Shown here: piece after piece, positions 1 to 7,194 of the stretch
Layout of the letters: every line of letters begins with the position of its first letter
How positions within the stretch are numbered: position 1 is the stretch's first letter
NCBI GenBank assembly: GCA_947072805.1
Contig: CAMTJK010000096.1
Span: 1 to 11,448, forward strand
Length of the DNA stretch: 11,448 nt
Origin: an uncultured Prevotella sp.
GTDB taxonomy: Bacteria; Bacteroidota; Bacteroidia; Bacteroidales; Bacteroidaceae
Reading direction: 5' to 3'
Made by a program: the position numbers and the translations under genes
The notes under the pieces: model-generated
What the model was told of the DNA's origin: nothing
The model's input: only the letters and a program-made list of their open reading frames with translations
Database searches by the model: none

Positions 1-49
1 TCGACCAAATATCTTTACAAATTAACTTTCATTAAGTGCAGTTACGAGC
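1..49. repeat. Left copy of a 49-base terminal inverted repeat
   Basis: Positions 1-49 match the reverse complement of 11396-11444 at 48 of 49 bases. The only difference is position 37, T here and the equivalent of C in the other copy. The match stops abruptly inward of position 49. It contains no ORF and no recognised promoter. A dispersed repeat at which the sequence was cut, or the ends of an inverted-repeat-flanked segment, are both possible. The identity is directly visible; its nature is not. Confidence 0.85.
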
Positions 50-258
50 ACCTGTCGGCAGTTTCCCCTCGTTGTATGAAATGAGTTTGGGAAATAGATG
101 ACACTTATACGCAAACCTTACTATATAAAGGTTAAGACAATAGCATCCTGAATCATATGCAATATCATAATTAGCATAACAGTTTGCCTGTCTCATGGCA
201 TTTTCTCAGCAAACAAAAACGATCGGTTACGATTGGCACAAACTTTCCTGTCGTTTTT
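50..258. other. Non-coding region upstream of rho
   Basis: No plausible gene on either strand. It holds a small palindrome with arms 114-119 and 128-133, and the left arm (211-222) of an A/T-rich stem that pairs with 251-261 with one mismatch, so its right arm overlaps the -33 element of the rho promoter. That stem could be a terminator for a minus-strand gene outside the window or simply chance pairing of an A-run with a T-run. Nothing else was recognised. Confidence 0.5.
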
Positions 259-289
259 TTTGATATTTCAAAAATAATAATTACTTTTG
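259..289 (+). promoter_or_regulatory. rho promoter, Bacteroidetes -33/-7 type
   Basis: TTTG at 259-262 and TACTTTTG at 282-289 are separated by 19 bases. Both elements match the known Bacteroidetes consensus TTTG-N19-21-TAnnTTTG exactly. Transcription is expected to begin around 294-298. This is essentially on top of the ATG at 300 and about 80 bases upstream of the ATG at 378, which helps choose the rho start. Confidence 0.8.
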
Positions 290-295
290 CATCGT

Positions 296-377
296 TTTTA
301 TGAAAAATAGTTTCCAATCGCGAAACAAGACCATCTTAAACATCAAATCCCAAAAACATCAATATACTGCTTATAGT
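296..377 (+). promoter_or_regulatory. rho 5' leader, C-rich and G-poor (possible Rho-binding leader)
   Basis: If transcription starts just after the TACTTTTG element, rho mRNA has a leader of about 80 nt. Within 331-370 there are 12 C and only 1 G, with repeated CC/TC dinucleotides, and no stable hairpin is obvious. Rho is known to prefer C-rich, unstructured RNA with pyrimidine-C dimers, and E. coli rho is autoregulated through its leader. Autoregulation here is inference. The same stretch is open in frame with rho from 300, so it could instead encode an N-terminal extension. Confidence 0.4.
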
Positions 378-2336
378 ATGTACACAAAAGAAGAACTTGA
401 ATCCATGGATATTCCACAATTGATGGGTATCGCGGATCAATTAGGCATTAAAGTGTCTCCTGATGATGAGCTTGAAAGTGTGGTGTATTCCATTCTTGAC
501 AAAGCAGCAGAAGAAAGTGCGGCAAATGCAACCGCTTCTCCCAAAAGAAAGAGAACACGCATTGTAAAAAAAGATACAAACAAGGTTTATACTGTTAATG
601 GTAAGGATGGCGAGAACTTCGACCTGAAAAATCGCGCAAACAAACCAGTTGAACAGAAACAGCCTTCCCTGTTCAGTAATCTGCCCGTGACCGACATTGA
701 AGAAGTTATGTCACAGACGGTTGTCGCAACTTCGGCAACTGTAACAGCTGAGAAGGAAGCTCCTGCAACAAAAAAGGGAAGGAAGACTAAAACAACACTG
801 CAACCGGAAGAAGCAACAACCTCGGAAACAGAAATTGCAGAAAGCCCAGACATCAAAGAGATAGTCCCCGCAGCCGCTCCCACAGAGGAAGTTGTTGGGG
901 AAGAAAATGTTTCTGCTGTCCCCGAAGCTGAATTTTCAACAGCGCTCACGTCTGAAGGTGAACCGGCAGACAAGAAGTTGCTCGAGCAACTGCAAGAGAA
1001 GATGTCACAGCACAATCAAGAAGAGAAAGTACAGGAAGGCATCTGGGAAGGAGACCCGGGCGATGGCACTGATTTCATAACCGTAATTGATCTACCTATA
1101 GAAGACCAGGGAGCAATGCCTACGCTCGATATATTCGATCGTCCCACTGCCATTCAAACCGATATGGACTTCCAGCACTCGCAACAGCCCATAGCTTCCA
1201 GAGCCATCTACGACTTCTCTGACATAATAACCGGCAACGGTGTATTGGAAGTACTCTCTGACGGTTACGGATTCCTCCGTTCCAGCGACTACAACTATTT
1301 GTCATCACCAGATGACATATATGTATCGCCACAGCAGATAAAGAAGTACGGACTGAAAACAGGTGATGTGGTAGACTGCACCGTACGTCCTCCACACGAA
1401 AACGAAAAATATTTCGCACTCTGTAACATCAACACCATCAACGGACGCAACCCCGCAGAAGTGCGCGACCGCGTGGCCTTCGAACATCTTACTCCGCTAT
1501 TCCCCGACGAAAAGTTCCAACTCTGCGGTGACCACGACACAACAAACCCAAGTGTAAGAATAGTAGACCTCTTCTCTCCAATAGGTAAAGGTCAGCGCGC
1601 ACTCATTGTGGCACAACCCAAGACGGGAAAGACAATTCTCATGAAAGACATTGCCAACGCCATAGCCGCCAATCATCCCGAAGCTTATCTCATGATGCTT
1701 CTCATCGACGAGCGTCCGGAAGAAGTAACAGACATGAGCAGAACAGTAAATGCCGAGGTTATAGCATCTACCTTCGACGAACCGGCAGACCGCCACGTAA
1801 AGATTGCAGGAATAGTACTCGAGAAGGCCAAGAGAATGGTGGAATGTGGTCACGACGTGGTGATATTCCTCGACTCCATAACACGTTTGGCACGTGCATA
1901 CAATACTGTAAGTCCCGCTAGCGGCAAGGTACTCACCGGTGGTGTAGACGCCAACGCTCTGCAAAAGCCCAAACGCTTCTTCGGAGCAGCACGCAACATA
2001 GAAAACGGAGGGTCGCTGACAATCATCGCAACAGCCCTCATCGATACAGGCTCGAAGATGGATGAAGTGATATTTGAAGAGTTCAAAGGTACAGGTAATA
2101 TGGAACTGCAGCTTGACAGAGCACTAAGCAACAAACGAATATTCCCTGCTGTAAACCTTGTTCAGTCGAGCACACGCCGCGACGATCTCCTGCAAGACCC
2201 CACCACACTCAACCGCATGTGGATAATAAGGAAATTCATAAGCGAAATGAACGCAATGGAAGCAATGAACACAGTTCGCGACCGTCTAATACAAACCCGA
2301 AACAACGAGGAATTCCTATTGTCTATGAACGGCTGA
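378..2336 (+). CDS. rho: Transcription termination factor Rho
   Basis: Hexameric RNA-dependent ATPase/helicase that ends transcription by pulling RNA from RNA polymerase. From the chosen start the protein is 652 aa. Residues 1-44 form the Rho_N helical domain (starts MYTKEELESMDIPQ). Residues about 46-272 are a low-complexity insert with a basic patch near 55-65 followed by a long Glu/Ala/Thr/Pro-rich acidic stretch. A cold-shock-like RNA-binding domain covers about 280-355. The ATPase core has P-loop AQPKTGKT at 412-419, Walker B ending in Asp499 (VVIFLDSITRLARAYN), and the SGKVLTGGVDANAL secondary RNA-binding loop near 515. E. coli Rho is 419 aa; the excess is the insert. An in-frame ATG at 300 would add 26 aa, but the promoter places the RNA start next to it and the Rho_N fold begins at 378. 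Identity is certain; the start is likely. Confidence 0.97.
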   Translation: MYTKEELESMDIPQLMGIADQLGIKVSPDDELESVVYSILDKAAEESAANATASPKRKRTRIVKKDTNKVYTVNGKDGENFDLKNRANKPVEQKQPSLFSNLPVTDIEEVMSQTVVATSATVTAEKEAPATKKGRKTKTTLQPEEATTSETEIAESPDIKEIVPAAAPTEEVVGEENVSAVPEAEFSTALTSEGEPADKKLLEQLQEKMSQHNQEEKVQEGIWEGDPGDGTDFITVIDLPIEDQGAMPTLDIFDRPTAIQTDMDFQHSQQPIASRAIYDFSDIITGNGVLEVLSDGYGFLRSSDYNYLSSPDDIYVSPQQIKKYGLKTGDVVDCTVRPPHENEKYFALCNINTINGRNPAEVRDRVAFEHLTPLFPDEKFQLCGDHDTTNPSVRIVDLFSPIGKGQRALIVAQPKTGKTILMKDIANAIAANHPEAYLMMLLIDERPEEVTDMSRTVNAEVIASTFDEPADRHVKIAGIVLEKAKRMVECGHDVVIFLDSITRLARAYNTVSPASGKVLTGGVDANALQKPKRFFGAARNIENGGSLTIIATALIDTGSKMDEVIFEEFKGTGNMELQLDRALSNKRIFPAVNLVQSSTRRDDLLQDPTTLNRMWIIRKFISEMNAMEAMNTVRDRLIQTRNNEEFLLSMNG

Positions 2337-2372
2337 CGACAAAAATCGCAGCTGATCATCTACAAATGCAGA

Positions 2373-2436
2373 CATTGAGCATTGACGGTTGAGCGGGACA
2401 GAACACACCCGACAATACAACAGTCAGTGCTCAATG
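2373..2436. repeat. Imperfect inverted repeat (hairpin) downstream of rho
   Basis: Arms 2373-2391 and 2418-2436 pair over 19 positions with one G-U wobble and one mismatch, enclosing a 26-base loop. The right arm is followed by TTTGG and not by a T-tract, so it does not look like a standard intrinsic terminator. It sits between the rho stop and the GH25 gene and could be a 3'-end stabilising structure, a weak terminator, or a small palindromic repeat. No clear -33/-7 promoter was found in the rest of the 2337-2502 gap. Confidence 0.6.
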
Positions 2437-2502
2437 TTTGGTATAATCAATATCACACTTCACATCATTATCCATACCTTAATCATAAATATATTATAAA
2501 AG

Positions 2503-4104
2503 ATGAAAGGATATATGGTTATAAAAAAGAAAACACTCGCCAGGTGGAGCATTGCAATATGTGTTGCGTGTGTTGTCTCCCTTGGCGTCATGTTCGCCTA
2601 TTCCTACTCGTCAAGACAACCCAGAAAAATAATCACACGTTCATACAACATTCTCCGAGCCAACAACAAGGACATATTGTTCTTTAGAAGCATTGGCAAA
2701 GACTCTTTGTTTGTGGCTCTCGCCACCGACAACAAAGCGATAAGTTTCGGTACCACGGAGAGTATTACATCGGGAGAAATAAGACGCATTGTGGAACACA
2801 ACAAAAAACACATTGAAAAACGATTGCTGTCACTTGACTCGATTGCCGATGTAATGCAGTACTATCTTGATGTACACAACGTGCAGGACGAAGGTTACGA
2901 AATGGTTGCAAAGCATAATGATGTAGTAAAAAGTAACATAAAGCAGACACAAGCCTTAATGGCATGTCTGAATTCTATCCCGGAATCAGCCAGACTCGAG
3001 ATACTACACATCGATATTTACGAGAATGAAGACAGCGTGGCAATTCCTGATATATTCATAGAAGAGGGAAATGCCGTATGGAAAAAAGGACTGTTGCTCA
3101 AAATAGGCAGAAGTGGTGAAGGCATAGCACGTGACAAGAGCCACAGGTGGATAAGAGGCACATGGATTGCCGACACGCTTGTGTACGGAATCCGCACTGA
3201 CAGCATCGGAACCTACCGCGGAGCCTTCGACAAAGAAAGAAAGGCTGCCGGACACGGCAACTACAACGACAGTAAAGGCAACTTCTATGAAGGACACTGG
3301 ACTGACGACAGACCCGACGGATTCGGCTTTAACATTAACACAGAAAACATAAAAGCCGGAGAATGGAAAAGTGGAAAATACAAAGGCGAACGGATGAACT
3401 ACACCTCCGAACGCATTTATGGTATTGACATTTCACGATACCAGCACGGTAAGGGGAAAAAATACTATCCTATACTTTGGAATAAACTGAATATCACATA
3501 TCTTGGAAAAGCCAACCATAAGCGGACAAACGGAAATGTAGATTATCCGGTATCATTTGTATATATAAAATCGACAGAAGGAACCTCCATTCGCAATAAG
3601 CATTATCATGCTGACTACAAACAGGCAAGAAGACATGGGCTGTATTGTGGAGCATATCACTTCTTCTCTACAAAATCAGATGCAGCCAAACAGGCAAAAT
3701 TCTTCATAAAACATTCCTACTTCAACAATGGAGATTTTCCTCCTGTACTTGACGTAGAACCAAGCGACGCACAGATAAGTAAAATGGGAGGAGAAAAGGT
3801 ATTGTTCGACGCAATACGGACATGGATGTCTGTTGTAAAAAAACATACCGGCATACGACCGATATTGTATGTGAACCAATCTTTCGTGAACAAATATCTT
3901 AGTCATGCTCCTGACATAAAGAGAGAATATGACGTGTGGATAGCTCGCTATGGAGAATACCGCCCGGACGTGAGACTGTTACTGTGGCAATTATGTCCGG
4001 ATGGAAAAGTAAACGGCATACACGGAGACGTGGATATAAACGTTTTCAACGGATATCAGGACAGATTCGACCTCTTCCTGAAAACACAACTGATAAAACA
4101 ATGA
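2503..4104 (+). CDS. Membrane-anchored MORN-repeat GH25 lysozyme (muramidase)
   Basis: Predicted N-acetylmuramidase acting on peptidoglycan outside the cytoplasmic membrane; 533 aa. Residues about 15-34 are a single hydrophobic segment after a Lys-rich N-terminus, with no lipobox or obvious cleavage site, so a signal anchor is likely. Residues 37-236 are unrecognised and largely helical around 90-165. Residues about 238-296 contain MORN-type motifs (YRGAF, YEGHW, DGFGF, AGEWKSGKYKG). The GH25 barrel follows from about 306: GIDISRYQ with Asp309, LDVEP with the Asp417/Glu419 pair expected to be catalytic, and GDVDINVFNG near the end. The barrel looks intact. An in-frame ATG at 2515 is an alternative start that keeps the anchor. 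The stop overlaps the FolK-like start as ATGA at 4101-4104, suggesting translational coupling. GH25 assignment is secure; physiological role (remodelling or attack) is not shown. Confidence 0.9.
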   Translation: MKGYMVIKKKTLARWSIAICVACVVSLGVMFAYSYSSRQPRKIITRSYNILRANNKDILFFRSIGKDSLFVALATDNKAISFGTTESITSGEIRRIVEHNKKHIEKRLLSLDSIADVMQYYLDVHNVQDEGYEMVAKHNDVVKSNIKQTQALMACLNSIPESARLEILHIDIYENEDSVAIPDIFIEEGNAVWKKGLLLKIGRSGEGIARDKSHRWIRGTWIADTLVYGIRTDSIGTYRGAFDKERKAAGHGNYNDSKGNFYEGHWTDDRPDGFGFNINTENIKAGEWKSGKYKGERMNYTSERIYGIDISRYQHGKGKKYYPILWNKLNITYLGKANHKRTNGNVDYPVSFVYIKSTEGTSIRNKHYHADYKQARRHGLYCGAYHFFSTKSDAAKQAKFFIKHSYFNNGDFPPVLDVEPSDAQISKMGGEKVLFDAIRTWMSVVKKHTGIRPILYVNQSFVNKYLSHAPDIKREYDVWIARYGEYRPDVRLLLWQLCPDGKVNGIHGDVDINVFNGYQDRFDLFLKTQLIKQ

Positions 4105-4478
4105 AACAAGAAAAAGTCAGCACGGTGATATTATCCATCGGTTCTAACTACCGCGCCGAAAACAACATAAAGTACGCCTTGTCATGTCTGAATTCGGTCC
4201 TGAATAACATAAAATGCAGCAGACTGATACGTACAAAGCCTATCGGTATCGTTTCGGGCATGTTTATGAACCAACTGGTGTGCGGAACATGTGATATCAG
4301 CAGAAACAAGCTGCACGATATTATAAAAAAAATAGAACATGACTGCGGAAGAAATGATGAGGAAAAACAATCTGGACGCGTAAGAATGGATATCGATGTA
4401 CTTGAATTTAACGGAGAACGTGAACACGAACAAGATTGGGAAAGAGAATATGTACAACTATTAATTAAGGAATTATGA
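4101..4478 (+). CDS. folK: Short FolK-like protein (HPPK family)
   Basis: Resembles 6-hydroxymethyl-7,8-dihydropterin pyrophosphokinase, which pyrophosphorylates the pterin in folate synthesis. Visible family landmarks are VILSIGSN near the N-terminus (residues 9-16), IRTKPIG (43-49) and a DID pair (Asp97, Asp99) in GRVRMDIDVLEF, matching the metal-binding DxD of HPPK. The protein is only 125 aa against about 160 for E. coli FolK. It ends soon after the DxD motif, so the family's C-terminal segment with the conserved His-Pro/Arg region is missing. The Arg that normally sits three residues before the first Asp is offset by one. The start at 4101 is chosen because it overlaps the upstream stop (ATGA) and begins right at the fold; a longer reading from 3936 runs inside the GH25 gene. 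Its own stop overlaps the next start the same way. Family membership is likely; full HPPK activity is uncertain. Confidence 0.8.
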   Translation: MKQEKVSTVILSIGSNYRAENNIKYALSCLNSVLNNIKCSRLIRTKPIGIVSGMFMNQLVCGTCDISRNKLHDIIKKIEHDCGRNDEEKQSGRVRMDIDVLEFNGEREHEQDWEREYVQLLIKEL

Positions 4479-5713
4479 AAAAGATTTATTTGTTTTTAAT
4501 TGCAACAATGTCTGTTATAAGCATAAAAGTAAATGCACAATCGTTTGACGAGTATTTCACAGACAATACGCTCAGACTTGACTACATTTTTGCAGGAAAC
4601 ATAGACCACCAATACATATACGTGGACGAACTGAACAAAATGCCGGAATGGTATGGAAGACGCAACAGACTGGCTGAACTGCCATTGGCCGGAAACGGAC
4701 AGATAACAGTGAAAGACCAGAAAAGCGGGAATGTGATTTATAGACATTCCTTCTCTACCCTATTCCAAGAATGGATTACCACAGACGAAAGCAAAACTAC
4801 AAGCAAATCCTTTGAAAACGTTTTTCTTGTACCATTTCCAAAACAGCCGGTGGAAATAACAGTGACCCTACAGGACTATCACTGTAAAACAACAGCCTCC
4901 TTAACACACCACGTAGACCCTAACGACATACTGATAAGGCATATCGGAGAGCGGAATGTCAACAGTTTTGTTACTCTGCAAAAAGCAGCAGACACAACAA
5001 AATGTATCCATATTGCATATCTTGCCGAAGGATATACTAAAGATGACATGGAAGATTTCAAGAACGATGCCATGATTGCAACCGAAGCATTGTTTGCCCA
5101 CGAACCGTTCAAAAGCATGAGAGAGCGTTTCAACATTATCGCAGTCATGTCACCTTCAGAAGAACGCGGTACAAGCGAACCAGGAAAGGGCATATGGAAA
5201 AACACTATTCTACACTCTCACTTCGATACTTTTTATTCATCAAGATATCTGACAACACTGCAATTAAAGCAACTGCACAACCAACTGGCAGGCACACCCT
5301 ATGAACACATTATCGTTCTTGTGAATACTGCCGTATATGGCGGTGGCGGCGTTTACAATTCCTACAATCTTTCTTATACAAAAGGACCGTACTTCAAGCC
5401 TGTTGTCGTGCATGAGTTCGGGCATAGTTTCGGAGGATTGGGAGATGAATATACATACGGCGACGGTGATCCTATGTATTTTCCCGACGTTGAACCCTGG
5501 GAACCAAACTTAACCACAAAGCATGATTTCTCAAACAAATGGGAGAATCTTATTCTTGAAGGTAAAGCCGGAATGTATGAGGGTGGAGGCTATCAAGAGA
5601 AAGGTGTCTTCAGAGGATGTGAAAATTGCCGAATGAGAGTAAACGACGTACCGGATTTCTGCCCAGTTTGCCGTCAGGCTCTCACAAAGCTAATAAACTT
5701 TTACACAGAATAA
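4475..5713 (+). CDS. Secreted M64-family zinc metallopeptidase
   Basis: 412-aa exported peptidase of the M64 (IgA peptidase-like) family. The N-terminus MKKIYLFLIATMSVISIKVNAQ is a typical signal peptide, probably cut around residue 22. Residues about 23-145 form a beta-rich N-terminal domain. The catalytic domain carries HEFGHSFGGLGDEY at 313-326: His313 and His317 as zinc ligands, Glu314 as catalytic base, and Asp324 in the position expected for the third ligand. The C-terminus has two CxxC pairs, Cys382/Cys385 and Cys396/Cys399, within CENCRMR and FCPVCRQ. These may form disulfides in the periplasm or bind a metal. Its start overlaps the FolK-like stop (ATGA at 4475-4478), making it third in a coupled trio. 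M64 is named for an immunoglobulin A protease, but the substrate here cannot be inferred from sequence. Confidence 0.92.
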   Translation: MKKIYLFLIATMSVISIKVNAQSFDEYFTDNTLRLDYIFAGNIDHQYIYVDELNKMPEWYGRRNRLAELPLAGNGQITVKDQKSGNVIYRHSFSTLFQEWITTDESKTTSKSFENVFLVPFPKQPVEITVTLQDYHCKTTASLTHHVDPNDILIRHIGERNVNSFVTLQKAADTTKCIHIAYLAEGYTKDDMEDFKNDAMIATEALFAHEPFKSMRERFNIIAVMSPSEERGTSEPGKGIWKNTILHSHFDTFYSSRYLTTLQLKQLHNQLAGTPYEHIIVLVNTAVYGGGGVYNSYNLSYTKGPYFKPVVVHEFGHSFGGLGDEYTYGDGDPMYFPDVEPWEPNLTTKHDFSNKWENLILEGKAGMYEGGGYQEKGVFRGCENCRMRVNDVPDFCPVCRQALTKLINFYTE

Positions 5714-5744
5714 TTTAAAAGAATATTACATTTCGATTGCACTG

Positions 5745-6449
5745 CTAATATGCCTTTTCTCTATTCCATGTCCCTATATAACGCATCTCACGCAGAATCC
5801 TTCTCTGACGCTTCTTCATATAGGGACCTGGCTTCGATGAATTATATTTTATCGGATTTGGCAAAGATGCGGCAATGAGGGCACACTGCTCTCTTGTCAG
5901 CTCGTTCGGCATGCAATCGAAATGTAATTCGGCGACAGATGCAGCACCATATATTCCATCACCCATCTCTATGGAATTCAAATAGACCTCCATTATTCTC
6001 TCCTTGCTCCACATTAATTCTATAAGACAAGTGAAATAAGCTTCCAAACCTTTGCGAAGCCAAGTCCTACCCGGCCATAAAAAAACATTCTTCGCAGTCT
6101 GCTGGGATATAGTACTGGCCCCTAACCTACGTTTGCTGTTTGGTTTTGCATTTTGCTTTGCAGCAGTTTCAATCGCCTTGAAATCAAAACCATGATGTGA
6201 TAGGAATCGCTGATCCTCACTCGATATTACGGCAAGCGGCAAATCAGTCGATATCTTATTCAAAGACACCCACTTATGATACAAACGCACATCTCTGTTA
6301 TCCGACAATTGTTGGACAACACGGATGAACATAAGTGGAGTAAAATATACTGGAATGAAACGAAGTGCTATAACAGAAAGGATGGTGGTGCCAAAGAAAG
6401 CGACCACCATCCATCTTATAATCTTTTTTATTCTTTTCAGAATAATCAT
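5745..6449 (-). CDS. mtgA: Monofunctional peptidoglycan glycosyltransferase MtgA
   Basis: GT51 enzyme that polymerises lipid II into glycan strands at the outer face of the inner membrane; 234 aa, the usual size for stand-alone MtgA, with no transpeptidase domain. A basic N-terminus is followed by one transmembrane helix at about 12-31. GT51 motifs appear in order: SSEDQRF with catalytic Glu78, GASTISQQTAKN at 110-121, and KERIMEVYLNSIEMG beginning at 149. All key residues are present. It follows the OmpA-family lipoprotein gene by only 4 bases on the same strand, so the two are almost certainly co-transcribed from the promoter near 7195. It converges on the M64 gene with a 31-base gap that shows no hairpin. 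Confidence 0.96.
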   Translation of the reverse strand: MIILKRIKKIIRWMVVAFFGTTILSVIALRFIPVYFTPLMFIRVVQQLSDNRDVRLYHKWVSLNKISTDLPLAVISSEDQRFLSHHGFDFKAIETAAKQNAKPNSKRRLGASTISQQTAKNVFLWPGRTWLRKGLEAYFTCLIELMWSKERIMEVYLNSIEMGDGIYGAASVAELHFDCMPNELTREQCALIAASLPNPIKYNSSKPGPYMKKRQRRILREMRYIGTWNREKAY

Positions 6450-6453
6450 TGTC

Positions 6454-7152
6454 TTATTTCAAAGTACCATTGTTTGCTGCTTCAATCATTGCCTGACTTG
6501 CATAGAGATAAACTTCAACACGACGGTTCTGTGCACGTCCTTCGATTGTTGAATTATCAGCTACAGGATTAGCCTCGCCCAAACCCTGTACAGACTTTAT
6601 CTGGGCACCAGAAACACCCTGACCAATCAGATAAGACGACACCGACTGAGCACGCTGCTGTGACAAAGCAACATTCTTTTGAGCGCTCTGCTCTGCCGTT
6701 GAATTCTTCCATCCCTGATTATCTGTATAACCTTGAATAGCAACATCTGCATCAACATTCTGCTTCAGCACATTGGCAAACTGAGTAAGTGAAGTCTGTG
6801 CTGTAGGCTGTAACGAAGAGCTACTTGTTGCGAACAGAATACCGGAATCGAATGTAACCTTAACAGCCTGAAGACCATTTGCGTCAGTAACCTGCTGAAC
6901 CTGTGCATTCTGAACGGCTTCAGCTTGCTTCTTCACCTTGTCCATACGATTACCGATTATAGCTCCGGTACCAGCGCCAACAGCACCACCAATAGCCGCT
7001 CCAACTGCTGTATTACCTGCAAGTTTACCAACAATTGCACCTAATACAGCTCCGCCTGCTGTTCCTATCACTGCTCCTTTTTGAGTATTGTTACATGCTG
7101 CCATGATAATTCCAAGGCAGAGTGTCAGGGTAAATAACTTAAATTTTTTCAT
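6454..7152 (-). CDS. OmpA-family lipoprotein with glycine-zipper domain
   Basis: 232-aa lipoprotein expected to link the outer membrane to peptidoglycan. A signal peptide ends in lipobox IMAAC with lipidated Cys20. Residues after the Cys (NNTQK) lack the acidic run associated with surface export in Bacteroidetes, which favours a periplasm-facing position (inference). Residues 26-68 are a Gly/Ala-rich glycine-zipper segment with repeated GxxxG spacing that could insert in or pack against membrane. Residues about 98-216 are an OmpA C-terminal domain: GYTDNQG with Asp144, then NVALSQQRAQSV with Arg167, the Asp and Arg positions known to bind diaminopimelate in this family, and a closing RAQNRRVEVYL. 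It is first in an operon with mtgA. It resembles YiaD-type OmpA lipoproteins; no specific gene name is warranted. Confidence 0.93.
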   Translation of the reverse strand: MKKFKLFTLTLCLGIIMAACNNTQKGAVIGTAGGAVLGAIVGKLAGNTAVGAAIGGAVGAGTGAIIGNRMDKVKKQAEAVQNAQVQQVTDANGLQAVKVTFDSGILFATSSSSLQPTAQTSLTQFANVLKQNVDADVAIQGYTDNQGWKNSTAEQSAQKNVALSQQRAQSVSSYLIGQGVSGAQIKSVQGLGEANPVADNSTIEGRAQNRRVEVYLYASQAMIEAANNGTLK

Positions 7153-7194
7153 TGTTTTGACATTTTATTGTGTTAAACCTTTTCATTTACTGTG

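Noticed and set aside
210..262. A/T-rich stem as an intrinsic terminator
   Set aside because: Pairing is mostly an A-run with a T-run, contains a mismatch and overlaps the rho -33 element. No gene in the window would use it.
300..377. N-terminal extension of Rho from the ATG at 300
   Set aside because: The predicted transcription start is only a few bases upstream, and the recognisable Rho_N domain begins at the ATG at 378. The 26 extra residues do not resemble a Rho N-terminus.
587..1015. 142-codon open frame antisense to the Rho insert
   Set aside because: It is a Ser/Val-rich shadow produced by the low-complexity acidic codons of rho, with no promoter or domain.
1497..1964. 155-codon open frame antisense to the Rho ATPase core
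   Set aside because: The composition (many Cys, Tyr, His) and position opposite highly conserved codons mark it as a shadow.
2382..2687. 101-codon plus-strand open frame overlapping the start of the GH25 gene
   Set aside because: It is out of frame with the clearly supported GH25 protein and reads as His/Cys-rich nonsense across the intergenic hairpin.
3936..4100. Longer FolK-like protein starting at 3936
   Set aside because: The extra 55 residues lie wholly inside the GH25 coding region in another frame and show no HPPK similarity. The ATG at 4101 overlaps the upstream stop and starts directly before the fold.
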